This document shows, piece by piece, positions 54,178 to 62,908 of a stretch of 64,000 bases of DNA; position 1 is the stretch's first letter, and each line of letters opens with the position of its first letter. The notes beneath the pieces are model-generated. The model saw only the letters and a list, made by a program, of their open reading frames with translations. It had not been told where the DNA came from and did not search any database. The stretch comes from Microbacterium sp. EYE_78 (GTDB taxonomy: Bacteria; Actinomycetota; Actinomycetes; Actinomycetales; Microbacteriaceae): NCBI RefSeq assembly GCF_023149035.1, contig NZ_JAHXMY010000001.1:992001-1056000 (forward strand), given 5' to 3'. Both the position numbers and the translations under genes were made by a program.

Positions 54178-55278
54178 ATGAACCGTATGACCGATCGGAA
54201 CTCTATGTCAGCGTCCAGCCGCAGCACATCCCACGCCACCGATGCGGGCGTCGCCCCGCGCATCGACTCGCTTCGCACTCTCGCCGACCGAGGCGGACTC
54301 GTGTGGGGATCGGGATCCGTAAAAGCTTCTCTTTCCACCGCCGACGAGCGTCCAGCCAACTACTTCACGGACCCCCGGTACGGGCGGACCCTAGCTCACC
54401 AGTTCAACAGCCTGTCTCCCGAAAACGAGTTCAAGTTCGACATGGTGCAACCGGAGGAAGGCGTCTTCGACTTCGACGGGCTGGATCGCCTTCTGCAGTT
54501 CGCGGAAGCGCACCAGATGCAGTTCAAAGCCCACAGCGGCATCTCGCGGGCTTTCAACCCTCCGTGGCTGGCCGCGAAGGAAAATGCCGCAAGCTTTCGA
54601 GCTGCGCTCGTCACGCATTTCGAGACCATCATGCAGCGCTATACGGGTCGGATGGACCGGTGGGACATCGTGACCGAGCCCTTCGCGCCACTGGGTGGGG
54701 AAGGCCTCGAGCGCAACTTGTTCTACGAGCGTCTCGGGTCGGGCTACATCGCCGAGGCGTTCCGTATCGCTCACGATGCGGACCCGACGGCGCGTCTATT
54801 TTTCAACGAGAACCTCACCGAGTACTACCCAGCAAAGCGTCGGGAAATGTACGAACTCGTTTCGTCCATGGTCGCCGACGGAGTTCCCGTGCACGGCATC
54901 GCGCTCCAGATGCACGAGACCATCCACGCGCCCGCCGCAGGCGAGCTCACCGCAATCGTCCGTGAGTACCGAGAACTCGGTCTGGAGGTTACGATCGCCG
55001 AACTCGATGTGCACACCCTGGACGATCATTCCCAGGCGCAGATTTATCGCGACGTTCTCCAGGAAGCTCTCGACGCCGGAATCAGGGATATCAGCGTGTG
55101 GGGCTTCACAGATCGACACCTCTACACGTGGCTACCTGGCGCCAAACCTACGCTGTTCGACGAACAGTTCGAACCGAAGCCGGCCTACTTCGCGGTGCAC
55201 GACGTGCTCCAGGCCTTCGCGAACCGTCTTGGTATGCCGACGGAACGTCGAAATGGGGAGATCGACAGCCTCGGCTGA
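54178..55278 (+). CDS. Cytoplasmic GH10-like glycosidase
   Basis: About 366 aa, catalytic GH10 domain only, no signal peptide and no C-terminal modules. It closely parallels the secreted enzyme at 50453: PENEFKFDMVQPEEGVFDFD, AHSGISRAFNPPWL, acid/base Glu in WDIVTEPF (Thr again in place of Asn), nucleophile in IAELDVHT, and FDEQFEPKPAYFAV. The start is uncertain: ATG 54178 lies well downstream of the putative -10, ATG 54187 and 54208 are alternatives. A secreted and a cytoplasmic copy together suggest stepwise outside/inside hydrolysis. Confidence 0.83.
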   Translation: MNRMTDRNSMSASSRSTSHATDAGVAPRIDSLRTLADRGGLVWGSGSVKASLSTADERPANYFTDPRYGRTLAHQFNSLSPENEFKFDMVQPEEGVFDFDGLDRLLQFAEAHQMQFKAHSGISRAFNPPWLAAKENAASFRAALVTHFETIMQRYTGRMDRWDIVTEPFAPLGGEGLERNLFYERLGSGYIAEAFRIAHDADPTARLFFNENLTEYYPAKRREMYELVSSMVADGVPVHGIALQMHETIHAPAAGELTAIVREYRELGLEVTIAELDVHTLDDHSQAQIYRDVLQEALDAGIRDISVWGFTDRHLYTWLPGAKPTLFDEQFEPKPAYFAVHDVLQAFANRLGMPTERRNGEIDSLG

Positions 55279-55346
55279 ACGCGGTGGGCGGTGCCTTCTC
55301 GCGAGACGTGCGCCGCATCTGACGGACCGCCCACGTTGCCCCGAGG

Positions 55347-56954
55347 TCAGTACGTATACGCGCGGATCCGGACGATTCCGGTGTCTGGCAACCTGGTCGG
55401 GATGACTCGGCTCGGCAGCAGGGGTGTGTCAACGAACGGCATGAAGAGTGCAGTGCCGCCTGCAGTTTCGTCGCCGTTCAGTTGTCGGGACACCGTCAGC
55501 TCGTCGTCTGCGAGGTCGTAATCGGTGGCAGTCAGAAATCCGACCTGGCGTCCTGCTGCGGCGGCGAGGCTGACTCGGAGGCCTCGCCCGATGATGAAGA
55601 GGCTGCCGTCGCCGATGTCCACTGCGATGCCGTACCCGGGGACCGGTCGGTCCTGAGGGGGGCGACCGTCCAGCGCGTGGACCTGAACATCGACGTCCCC
55701 GAGACGAATCTCGACATGCGGCACCGCTCCGTCGAGGGTGAAGCCGCGAATCTCCGCGTCGGGGTGTCGGCGGATCAGATGCCCGACAACTCTCAGCAGC
55801 CGGTACGCGTCTCGCAGCGGTGCTGTGTCAGGATCTTCGGGGTCGAGACTGTCCACCCCGAAGGGGGAGACACCCAGAGCGCGGTGAGCCCCGACCGCAG
55901 AAAACATCTGCTCGATGCCGCGTGCATCGGCCCGAAGCTCGGGTATGAACAGGCGGTTCCGGCGCGCTCGATAAGCGGCGAAGACGGGGTCCGCGTCGTC
56001 GACGTACGCGTCAACGGCGAGAAAATCGAGCGCCGGAGCGAGGGCTTCCCAGATCGCGGCGACGGGAAGGACCGGTCCGCCGCTGGGGTAATCTCCGGGT
56101 CGTTTGCCGCCGGCGACGGCGACGGGTCCGTCCAAGACACTGTCCGCGTCCAGCCAGGCGTTGACGAACACGGGAACGTCGTGTTCCGCGGCGCCTGCGG
56201 CGGCTACCGAGCCGGTGTACGCGGCGAAACCGGCAGCCATAAAGGCCTCATCCGTGCGCTCTCCCGGCCCGAACACCTCCGCCCAGCTGCCCGCCTTCGG
56301 CGATCCGGCCGACACCCAGGCGCGATACGCAGGTGCGTCTACGTCACGGGCCACGGCGTCGATGACCGAGGCTGGGACGAGGCTCGCGTAGGCAGCGTCC
56401 GCATGCCGACTGTGGTCACGGCTCGCGCCGAGAATGCCGACCTCGTTATGCACTTGTACCGCGACCACCGTGTGGTCCACATCGACCTCGCGGATCCGCG
56501 CCATGAGCGCAGCGAAGGCGCGTGCGTCGGCGTCGCGTGATGCTGTGACAAAAGGTGTCAGGTGCTCGACCGGTGTGCCATCGGACCGCTCCGAGCGTGG
56601 GAACCGGCGGGGGTCGGTCTTGACCCAGCCCGGGACGTACGTGGAGACGGCGTTCTTCCAAGAACCGAACCAAAGGGGAATGAGCTTGAGCCCCAAGCCT
56701 CGGGCAGTCGCGATCATCGTGTCGATGAGGTCGAAGTCGAAGACTCCCTCAGTGGGTTCGAGCAGGTCCCACGCGACAGGGGCAAGGACGCTGTTCGCGC
56801 CCAGCTGGTGGACAGTCTCGAATGACTCGGTAATCACGGCCGGGCTGCTCGAACTGGAGTTGTGCACCTCTGCGCCGACCACCAGGAACGGCGCCTTGTC
56901 CACGCTCAGATACGGTCCCGCCCAACGAACTGCGGGCGCAAGCGCAGAAGTCAT
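55347..56954 (-). CDS. GH35-like beta-galactosidase with DUF5597-type C-terminus
   Basis: 535-aa clan GH-A enzyme without signal peptide. The GH35-like barrel has VGAEVHNSSSSS at its start, NSVLAPVAWDLLEPTEGVFD, acid/base Glu in VAVQVHNEVG and probable nucleophile Glu in FIPELRAD; the C-terminal ~150 residues form beta domains like DUF5597 proteins. ATG 56954 follows AGAAAGGA at 7 nt; the 17-codon upstream extension overlaps promoter DNA. Operator b lies 77 bp upstream. Likely a beta-galactosidase. Confidence 0.82.
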   Translation of the reverse strand: MTSALAPAVRWAGPYLSVDKAPFLVVGAEVHNSSSSSPAVITESFETVHQLGANSVLAPVAWDLLEPTEGVFDFDLIDTMIATARGLGLKLIPLWFGSWKNAVSTYVPGWVKTDPRRFPRSERSDGTPVEHLTPFVTASRDADARAFAALMARIREVDVDHTVVAVQVHNEVGILGASRDHSRHADAAYASLVPASVIDAVARDVDAPAYRAWVSAGSPKAGSWAEVFGPGERTDEAFMAAGFAAYTGSVAAAGAAEHDVPVFVNAWLDADSVLDGPVAVAGGKRPGDYPSGGPVLPVAAIWEALAPALDFLAVDAYVDDADPVFAAYRARRNRLFIPELRADARGIEQMFSAVGAHRALGVSPFGVDSLDPEDPDTAPLRDAYRLLRVVGHLIRRHPDAEIRGFTLDGAVPHVEIRLGDVDVQVHALDGRPPQDRPVPGYGIAVDIGDGSLFIIGRGLRVSLAAAAGRQVGFLTATDYDLADDELTVSRQLNGDETAGGTALFMPFVDTPLLPSRVIPTRLPDTGIVRIRAYTY

Positions 56955-57030
56955 GTTGGCGTCCTTTCTCGCGCTGGTCGATCGGGCCGACGGAGGTGTC
57001 GACACAGGAGTCTCTCAGCGAGCCGCAAAA

Positions 57031-57049
57031 AAATGTAGCAGATGTTCTA
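57031..57049 (-). promoter_or_regulatory. TetR-type operator b, upstream of the GH35-like gene
   Basis: Read toward the gene: TAGAACATCTGCTACATTT. Identical to operator a except for two central bases. The remaining 140 bp up to the next TetR gene show nothing recognisable. Confidence 0.75.
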
Positions 57050-57195
57050 TTTTGAGAGGCCGAGGGGAGAGCACGCGGGCCGCATCGGGACTAGGGGTAA
57101 ATGAGCAGTCCTCAGGTGTTCAGACGCGCCCATCCGTCCGGTAAGCGTGTCTTATCGGAGTTTCCGCAGGATGCTGGGTTCGCCCCCGCGCGCGT

Positions 57196-57882
57196 TCACG
57201 CATCGTTCCCTGCTGGTGTCCGAGGTGACGTGGGCAATTCACGCCGAACGACTGCTCGCGGGTGGTTGAGGGCTTCAGGCAAGGCGGACTCGAAGAAGAG
57301 CAGCATCGCCTTCTCCATGTCCGTGGACGGGTCGATTAGCCACTGGAGCTGAACCCCGTCCCAGACGGCAAGCAACAGCCGCCCGAGCGCCTGCGGATCG
57401 CGGGCGGCGTCGATTCGGCCAGAGGTCTGGTCATAGGTGAATGCGTTTGCGAGCTCGCTGGCCTTCCGCTGGTACCGGGCGACGAACCAATCGTGAGCGG
57501 GATGCCCGGGGGCCGAGGACTCCGCGGCGAGGATGGCGAAGAGTCTGAGCAACTCGGGCCGTTTCACACTGGAACGGATCCGCTCCAGCGTGGCCGGCAC
57601 GACTCCTCGATCGACGCACGCGGCGTCGAAGTCGAAGGCTTGATTGCCGTCGGTGGTGCCATCCGAACGCTCGAGCACCGCTTCGAGCAACTCGTACTTG
57701 CTGCCGAAGTGGTGCACGACGCTGGTGAGGCTCACGTCGAGTTGACGAGCGATGTCGCGCAGCGATCCGCCGTGGTATCCGTGCGTCCCGAACACCGTTG
57801 CGGCTGCGTCAAGGATGTCACTCGAGCGCTGGGCGGACTTTGCGTACGGCCCTCGGGCGCCGGTGGTTTTCGGTGAGCTCAT
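57196..57882 (-). CDS. TetR family regulator (RGPYxK group)
   Basis: 228-aa repressor type starting MSSPKTTGARGPYAKSAQRS. Helix-turn-helix RDIARQLDVSLTSVVHHFGS; ligand domain with WDGVQLQWLID near the end, matching the TetR at 52552. ATG 57882 was chosen at the family start. Divergent from the ABC-GH1 operon with operator c between them. Confidence 0.92.
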   Translation of the reverse strand: MSSPKTTGARGPYAKSAQRSSDILDAAATVFGTHGYHGGSLRDIARQLDVSLTSVVHHFGSKYELLEAVLERSDGTTDGNQAFDFDAACVDRGVVPATLERIRSSVKRPELLRLFAILAAESSAPGHPAHDWFVARYQRKASELANAFTYDQTSGRIDAARDPQALGRLLLAVWDGVQLQWLIDPSTDMEKAMLLFFESALPEALNHPRAVVRRELPTSPRTPAGNDA

Positions 57883-57947
57883 AGTCGTGACCCTACCTAT
57901 CCGGTCCGGGAGTCGTCGCCTGACTGCCGTTGCCAACTCGTGATCAA

Positions 57948-57966
57948 AAATGTAGCACCTGTTCCA
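57948..57966 (-). promoter_or_regulatory. TetR-type operator c, between TetR and the ABC operon
   Basis: Read on the minus strand: TGGAACAGGTGCTACATTT. A -10-like TATGTT (57976-57981) for the ABC operon lies 17 nt beyond the TAGCAC that would serve as its -35, so a bound repressor would cover that promoter as well as the TetR promoter. Confidence 0.75.
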
Positions 57967-58036
57967 GTTTCGATGTATGTTGTGTTCACCAAGGGTGGCC
58001 CGGCACGGGTTTCTCAATGTTTACAAGGAGGTTGAC

Positions 58037-59371
58037 ATGGCTAGACGCGCGCTTCGCGCCCGCCGCACTGCGATCGTTCTGGGAACGTTCGTCACCACTT
58101 CGGCTCTGCTCGCTGGATGCACTGGCGGCGGCGGCGGTGGGAACAGTTCCGGAGAGACCACGCTCGACGTCTACATGGGTGCTGGTGACATGACTGATGA
58201 GCAGATCGCGACGTTTGAAGATGCGCACCCCGGAGTAGCGATCAACATCATCCCGACCGATCCTGCTCGGCTGAACACCATGCTCGCTTCCGGCAACCCG
58301 CCGGACGTCGCGTTCGGCAACGCGCTCGGCAGCGCCAACGTGAACGCTCGCGGACTTGCGACGGACCTCACTCCCTACCTCGAGAAGAGCGAGGTGCTGA
58401 AGGAGGACGATCTGCAGGCCGTGAACGACGGGTTCCGTTGGAACGGCGAGCGCAGCGGCGAGGGCCCCCTCTACGGCATCGTGAAGGACTGGAGCCAGGA
58501 CAACGCGCTTTGGTACAACACGTCGTTGTTCGACAAGGCCGGCGTTCCTTACCTCAGCGACACTGAGCCGATCACCTACGACGAGCTGCTCGAGATTGCG
58601 AAGAAGCTCGCAGTCGTCGACGGCGGCACCACGGAGGTCTATGGCCTCGGGATGGAGTGGGCGTGGACGCTGTACGGCCCTCTGGCTGTGATGGTCGAGC
58701 AGCAGGGAGGGAGCCTGTTCAGTGACGACCTTTCCGAAGTCGACTTCACCACCCCCGAGGCGCAGAAAGCGCTGCAGTGGTTCGTCGACTTCGGGCAGTC
58801 GGGCGTCGGCCCCACTTCGCTCAATCCGCTGCCGGACGGCTCTGACTTCTCGACCTTCGCCGCCAACCGAATGGCGATCAGTCAGGACGGGTACTGGTTC
58901 GGAGGCAACTTCGCCGCGGATGACGCGATGAAGACGGTTCGGTTTGCACCGGCTCCCACGATGGGCGATGAGCCGATCGGAGCGAGCTTCGGTGGCGCTG
59001 GCTTGTGGATCCCCGAGCAGTCGGACAGCAAGGATCTCGCCTGGGAGTTCCTGGAGTGGTGGCTCGGGGGCGAGCCGGCCGAAGCCCGCGCGTCCAGCGG
59101 ATGGGGCCTTCCTTCGTTGAAGTCGCTCTCCGACAGACTGCCGCAGGAGCAGCCCTTCCAGCAGCAGGCGTACGAGGTCGTTCAGAACCAGCTGCAGTAC
59201 ACCGCGCCGCTGCCGGACTCACCGTACATTTCCGCCGAGGCCCTGCAGGGATCGATCGACAAGTACCTGCAGCAGGCGATCAAGGGTGAGCTCACCGTGG
59301 AAGAAGCTGGCACCCAGCTGACCGACGAGCTGAACGAGACGCTCGCCAAGGGCAAGGACCAGGTCGGCTGA
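58037..59371 (+). CDS. ABC transporter sugar-binding lipoprotein
   Basis: 444-aa extracellular solute-binding protein (family 1). Signal peptide with lipobox LLAGC, then a Gly/Ser linker and the binding fold (NIIPTDPARLNTMLASGNPP, LGMEWAWTLYGPLAVM, RMAISQDGYWFGGN). ATG 58037 follows AAGGAGG. First gene of an operon with two permeases and a GH1. No ATPase gene is present in the operon, so a shared MsiK-type ATPase elsewhere is expected. Confidence 0.93.
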   Translation: MARRALRARRTAIVLGTFVTTSALLAGCTGGGGGGNSSGETTLDVYMGAGDMTDEQIATFEDAHPGVAINIIPTDPARLNTMLASGNPPDVAFGNALGSANVNARGLATDLTPYLEKSEVLKEDDLQAVNDGFRWNGERSGEGPLYGIVKDWSQDNALWYNTSLFDKAGVPYLSDTEPITYDELLEIAKKLAVVDGGTTEVYGLGMEWAWTLYGPLAVMVEQQGGSLFSDDLSEVDFTTPEAQKALQWFVDFGQSGVGPTSLNPLPDGSDFSTFAANRMAISQDGYWFGGNFAADDAMKTVRFAPAPTMGDEPIGASFGGAGLWIPEQSDSKDLAWEFLEWWLGGEPAEARASSGWGLPSLKSLSDRLPQEQPFQQQAYEVVQNQLQYTAPLPDSPYISAEALQGSIDKYLQQAIKGELTVEEAGTQLTDELNETLAKGKDQVG

Positions 59372-59397
59372 CACCGCCGATCTAAGGAGAACGACTG

Positions 59398-60333
59398 ATG
59401 GCTCGCAAGTGGACCCGATATCCGAAGCGGACGTTCTATGCGTTCGTGGCGCCGTGGGCAGTGGGCTTCCTACTGCTCACCGCGGCACCGATGATCTACG
59501 GGTTGCTGGTGAGTTTCACCAACTTCGATGGAAGCTCGCCCCGCTATAAGTGGGTCGGGTTGAACAACTACATCGAACTGTTCTCCGACGCCGACGCGTG
59601 GGCGGCACTGCTCCGAACGCTGGCATTCACCGCCATCGTCGTGCCGCTCACCGTCGGCGGGTCGCTGGGACTCGCTACCATCATCAACCGGCGACTGAGG
59701 GCGGTCGGAGTCTGGCGTACCGTCTTCTTCCTGCCATCAGTTGTGCCAGTGGTGGCCATGGCCATCATGTGGAAGCTGATCTTCAATAAAGACGCAGGCA
59801 TCCTCAACGCCATGGGCAAGGCCTTCGGCATCCCGCCCACCGGCTGGCTCGTCGACCCGGCAGTGTTCTACTCGCTGATCATCCTCATGCTCTGGGGAGT
59901 AGGCGGCGGCATGATCATCATGCTGGCGGCGCTTCAGGGGGTGCCGAGAGAGCTCGAGGAAGCCGCCATTGTCGACGGCGCGGGTCGGTGGACGGTTTTC
60001 CGGCACGTCACCATCCCGATGATCTCGCCGATCCTGTTCTTCCAAGTCGTGACCGGCGTGATCGCAGCGCTGCAGGTGTTTGTTCAACCGCTGCTCCTGA
60101 CCAACTCCGCCGGCCTTTCTGGCGCCGCAGCTGTCCCGGAGAGCACGACCCTCTACATGGTCCAGGTGTACCAGGAGTTCTTCTTGAACAACCGGTTCGG
60201 CTACGGCTCCGCGATGCTATGGATCTTCTTCATCATCATCCTCGGCCTCACCCTCGTCTTGCTGCGCTCAAGCCGATCCTGGGTTTACTACGAAGTCGAC
60301 GCCGACGCCGAACGCGAAGGAGCCGTGAAGTGA
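59398..60333 (+). CDS. ABC sugar permease, MalF type
   Basis: 311-aa inner-membrane permease with six hydrophobic segments. The EAA loop reads EEAAIVDGAGRWTVFRHVTI, the contact point for the ATPase. The N-terminal FVAPWAVGFLLLTAAPMI helix fits CUT1 permeases. Overlaps the next permease by 4 bp (GTGA). Confidence 0.94.
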   Translation: MARKWTRYPKRTFYAFVAPWAVGFLLLTAAPMIYGLLVSFTNFDGSSPRYKWVGLNNYIELFSDADAWAALLRTLAFTAIVVPLTVGGSLGLATIINRRLRAVGVWRTVFFLPSVVPVVAMAIMWKLIFNKDAGILNAMGKAFGIPPTGWLVDPAVFYSLIILMLWGVGGGMIIMLAALQGVPRELEEAAIVDGAGRWTVFRHVTIPMISPILFFQVVTGVIAALQVFVQPLLLTNSAGLSGAAAVPESTTLYMVQVYQEFFLNNRFGYGSAMLWIFFIIILGLTLVLLRSSRSWVYYEVDADAEREGAVK

Positions 60334-61250
60334 CGCTCACCGAGAACAACTCTGTCAACGAGTTCCCCATCATCACTCCGCCCTCAACGTCACCTCGGCG
60401 GCGACGGCGCGCGAAGGTTCGGAGGTCGGAAAGACGGCCCGGCCCCTGGACCTACATCCTGATCCTGGCGCTGAGCGCGTTCTTCATCGGTCCGTTCATC
60501 TGGCTCGTCTTGGCAGCACTGAAGACGCCCGCCGAGTGGGCTTCGCTTCCGGTCAAGATCCTGCCCGAGCAGGCGCAGTGGGAGAACTTCGCCGCAGCCC
60601 TCAACGATGCCAACTTCTTCGGGTACGCCGGAAACTCCTTGTTCCTCGCGACGACCTACTCGATACTGATCACGCTCTCTAGCGCCGCCGTCGGGTTCGG
60701 GTTTGCACGACTCAGGGCCCCGGGGAAGAAGGCTCTCTTCTTGATCGTGCTCGCCACGATGATGATCCCGCAGATTCTGACGCTGCTGCCCACCTACATC
60801 CTGTTCTCCCGCATCGGGCTTATTAACACGTACTGGCCTTGGGTTCTCTGGGGCTTGGCGGCGTCGCCGTATATGGTCTTCCTCTTCCGCCAGTACTTCT
60901 CCTCTCTTCCGAAGGAGCTGGAGGACGCGGCCATCATCGACGGTGCCGGCTGGTTCCGGATCTTCGCAACCATCTTCCTGCCACTGTCGCGGCCGATCCT
61001 GATCACGTCGTTCCTATTGTCGTTCACGTGGACGTGGGGCGACTACATCGCTCCCGCGCTGCTGCTCAACCTGGACAATACGACTCTGGCCGTCGCGATC
61101 ACCGCGTTCTACCAGGATCCGAACGGGAACACGATCCCCACTGTCCAGGCGGCTGCGGGAGTGATGTACATCATTCCCGTCTTGCTCATCTTTTTCTTTA
61201 TGCAGCGCTACTTCATCCAATCCAACGTCTCCTCCGGCATCAAAGGCTGA
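60330..61250 (+). CDS. ABC sugar permease, MalG type
   Basis: 306-aa CUT1 permease. A basic N-terminus (RRRRRAKVRRSERR) precedes the first helix; the EAA loop is EDAAIIDGAGWFRIFATIFL. GTG 60330 overlaps the preceding stop. Ends 75 bp before the GH1 gene, which is probably co-transcribed. Confidence 0.94.
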   Translation: MTLTENNSVNEFPIITPPSTSPRRRRRAKVRRSERRPGPWTYILILALSAFFIGPFIWLVLAALKTPAEWASLPVKILPEQAQWENFAAALNDANFFGYAGNSLFLATTYSILITLSSAAVGFGFARLRAPGKKALFLIVLATMMIPQILTLLPTYILFSRIGLINTYWPWVLWGLAASPYMVFLFRQYFSSLPKELEDAAIIDGAGWFRIFATIFLPLSRPILITSFLLSFTWTWGDYIAPALLLNLDNTTLAVAITAFYQDPNGNTIPTVQAAAGVMYIIPVLLIFFFMQRYFIQSNVSSGIKG

Positions 61251-61325
61251 GGACTCCACTCATCCATTTGGCTCCGGCGACGCAATGCCGCGATGACGGT
61301 GACGAACGACATGGAAAGAACCACT

Positions 61326-62777
61326 ATGTATCAGGCGCATTTGAGCCCCGGCCACCTCTCATTCCCGCAGTCGTTCGTCCTGGGCGCGTCGACTGCCGCG
61401 TACCAGATCGAGGGAGGTGCCGATGCCGGGGGCAGGGGCCCTTCGATTTGGGATACGTTCAGCCACACACCGGGCAAGACGGCGCGGGGAGCTACCGGCG
61501 ACATCGCCGCCGATCACTATCACCGCGTCGAAGAGGATCTCGGTCACATGACCGACCTCAACCTCGACGCTTACCGCTTCTCCATCTCCTGGCCCCGGGT
61601 GATGCCCGCCGGGGAGGGGGGCGTGAACGAAGAGGGCATCGCCTTCTACTCCCGTCTCGTCGATGGCCTTCTCGCACGCGGCATCCGGCCCGTCGTCACC
61701 CTCAACCATTGGGACCTCCCGCAGGCTCTTGAGGACAAGTACGGCGGCTGGCGAGGGCGAGAGACTGCCTACGCATTCGAGAAATATGCCGAGGTCGTCG
61801 GCGCTGCCCTCGGAGATCGCGTCGATGTCTGGTCAACCCACAACGAGCCCTGGAACAACTCGTTCTCCGGGTACGGGAGCGGCGCGTTTGCGCCGGGGGG
61901 CACCAGTCATGCGGATGCGCTGGCTGCAGCGCACCACCTCAATCTGTCGCATGGCCTGGCGGTACGGGCACTGAGGCGAACCATCACCAAGCCCGGCGCG
62001 CAGATCTCAGTCGCACTCAACATCTTCCGGATTCAGCCCGCATCCCCGATCGACGGCGAGGCAGCTCGCCTTTTTGACGCCGTTGCCAATCGCATTTTCA
62101 CGGGCCCCATGCTCTACGGCAGGTACGACTCTGATCTGCTGGCGGATACGGCACGTTTCAGCGACTGGAGCTTCGTGCTGCCCGGGGACCTCGAGGTGGC
62201 TCATCAGCCGCTTGATGTGCTAGGTGTGAACTATTACGAGGTCATGCACGTTCGCGTCAACCCCGACTACGATCCCCAAAAGGAGCAACACGGGGGTACC
62301 GCCTTTCCCGGTTCTGAGCGAATCGAGTTCGTGCGCAAGAGCGAGCTCGCCCGGACGGGAATGGACTGGGGCATCGAACCGACAGGACTCGAAGAGCACA
62401 TCGTCGCGCTGTCTGAAGAGTTCCCTGATCTCGCGATCATGGTGATGGAGAACGGAGCGGCATTCGCGGATGACGTGATCGAGGATGAGGGTACCCGACG
62501 GGTGCTCGACCATGAGCGGACTCGGTACATCGCGGACCACATCGCAGCGGTCTACCGCGCTCATGAGCGAGGGGCAAAGATCACGGGGTACTTCGTGTGG
62601 TCGTTGCTGGACAACTTCGAATGGGCGGCAGGATACGAGCCCCGCTTCGGGATCATCCACGTCGACTATGAAACGCTGCAACGCACACCGAAGCTCAGCG
62701 GGCACTTCTTCGCCGAGCTCTGCAGTTCGCGGTCGATCCCTGTTCTCCACGCGCCCGAGGTGCAGCCGACCCGATGA
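61326..62777 (+). CDS. Beta-glucosidase, glycoside hydrolase family 1
   Basis: 483 aa, full family length, cytoplasmic. Acid/base Glu in STHNEPWN, nucleophile Glu in MVMENGAAF, N-terminal signature FVLGASTAAYQIEGG and FVWSLLDNFEWAAGYEPRFG. ATG 61326 follows GGAAAG; ATG 61293 and 61311 are in frame. It would hydrolyse glycosides delivered by the ABC importer, so the operon is a self-contained uptake-and-cleavage unit. Confidence 0.93.
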   Translation: MYQAHLSPGHLSFPQSFVLGASTAAYQIEGGADAGGRGPSIWDTFSHTPGKTARGATGDIAADHYHRVEEDLGHMTDLNLDAYRFSISWPRVMPAGEGGVNEEGIAFYSRLVDGLLARGIRPVVTLNHWDLPQALEDKYGGWRGRETAYAFEKYAEVVGAALGDRVDVWSTHNEPWNNSFSGYGSGAFAPGGTSHADALAAAHHLNLSHGLAVRALRRTITKPGAQISVALNIFRIQPASPIDGEAARLFDAVANRIFTGPMLYGRYDSDLLADTARFSDWSFVLPGDLEVAHQPLDVLGVNYYEVMHVRVNPDYDPQKEQHGGTAFPGSERIEFVRKSELARTGMDWGIEPTGLEEHIVALSEEFPDLAIMVMENGAAFADDVIEDEGTRRVLDHERTRYIADHIAAVYRAHERGAKITGYFVWSLLDNFEWAAGYEPRFGIIHVDYETLQRTPKLSGHFFAELCSSRSIPVLHAPEVQPTR

Positions 62778-62839
62778 CCTCGGCGCGCAGCTGCCAACCC
62801 AACGGCTCATGTGGAGGTTGATCCCGCCGCCGCGACGGT

Positions 62840-62867
62840 AGGCCCCGCACCAGGTGGTGCGCGGCCT
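62840..62867 (+). terminator. Terminator of the ABC-GH1 operon
   Basis: AGGCC-C-CGCACCA / TGGTGCG-C-GGCCT: 12 base pairs with one C-C mismatch, 62 bp after the GH1 stop. The loop at the tip is tight, so some terminal pairs probably stay open. Confidence 0.6.
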
Positions 62868-62908
62868 GCACGGTCGTCGGCTCGTGAGTCAGTTGAGCGA
62901 TGTTTTGC

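Noticed and set aside
50453..55278. Plain xylan utilisation locus based on GH10 hits
   Set aside because: The GH10-like active sites are altered, only one enzyme is secreted, and rhamnosidase, SDR and P450 genes do not belong to a standard xylan locus. It remains a possible alternative.
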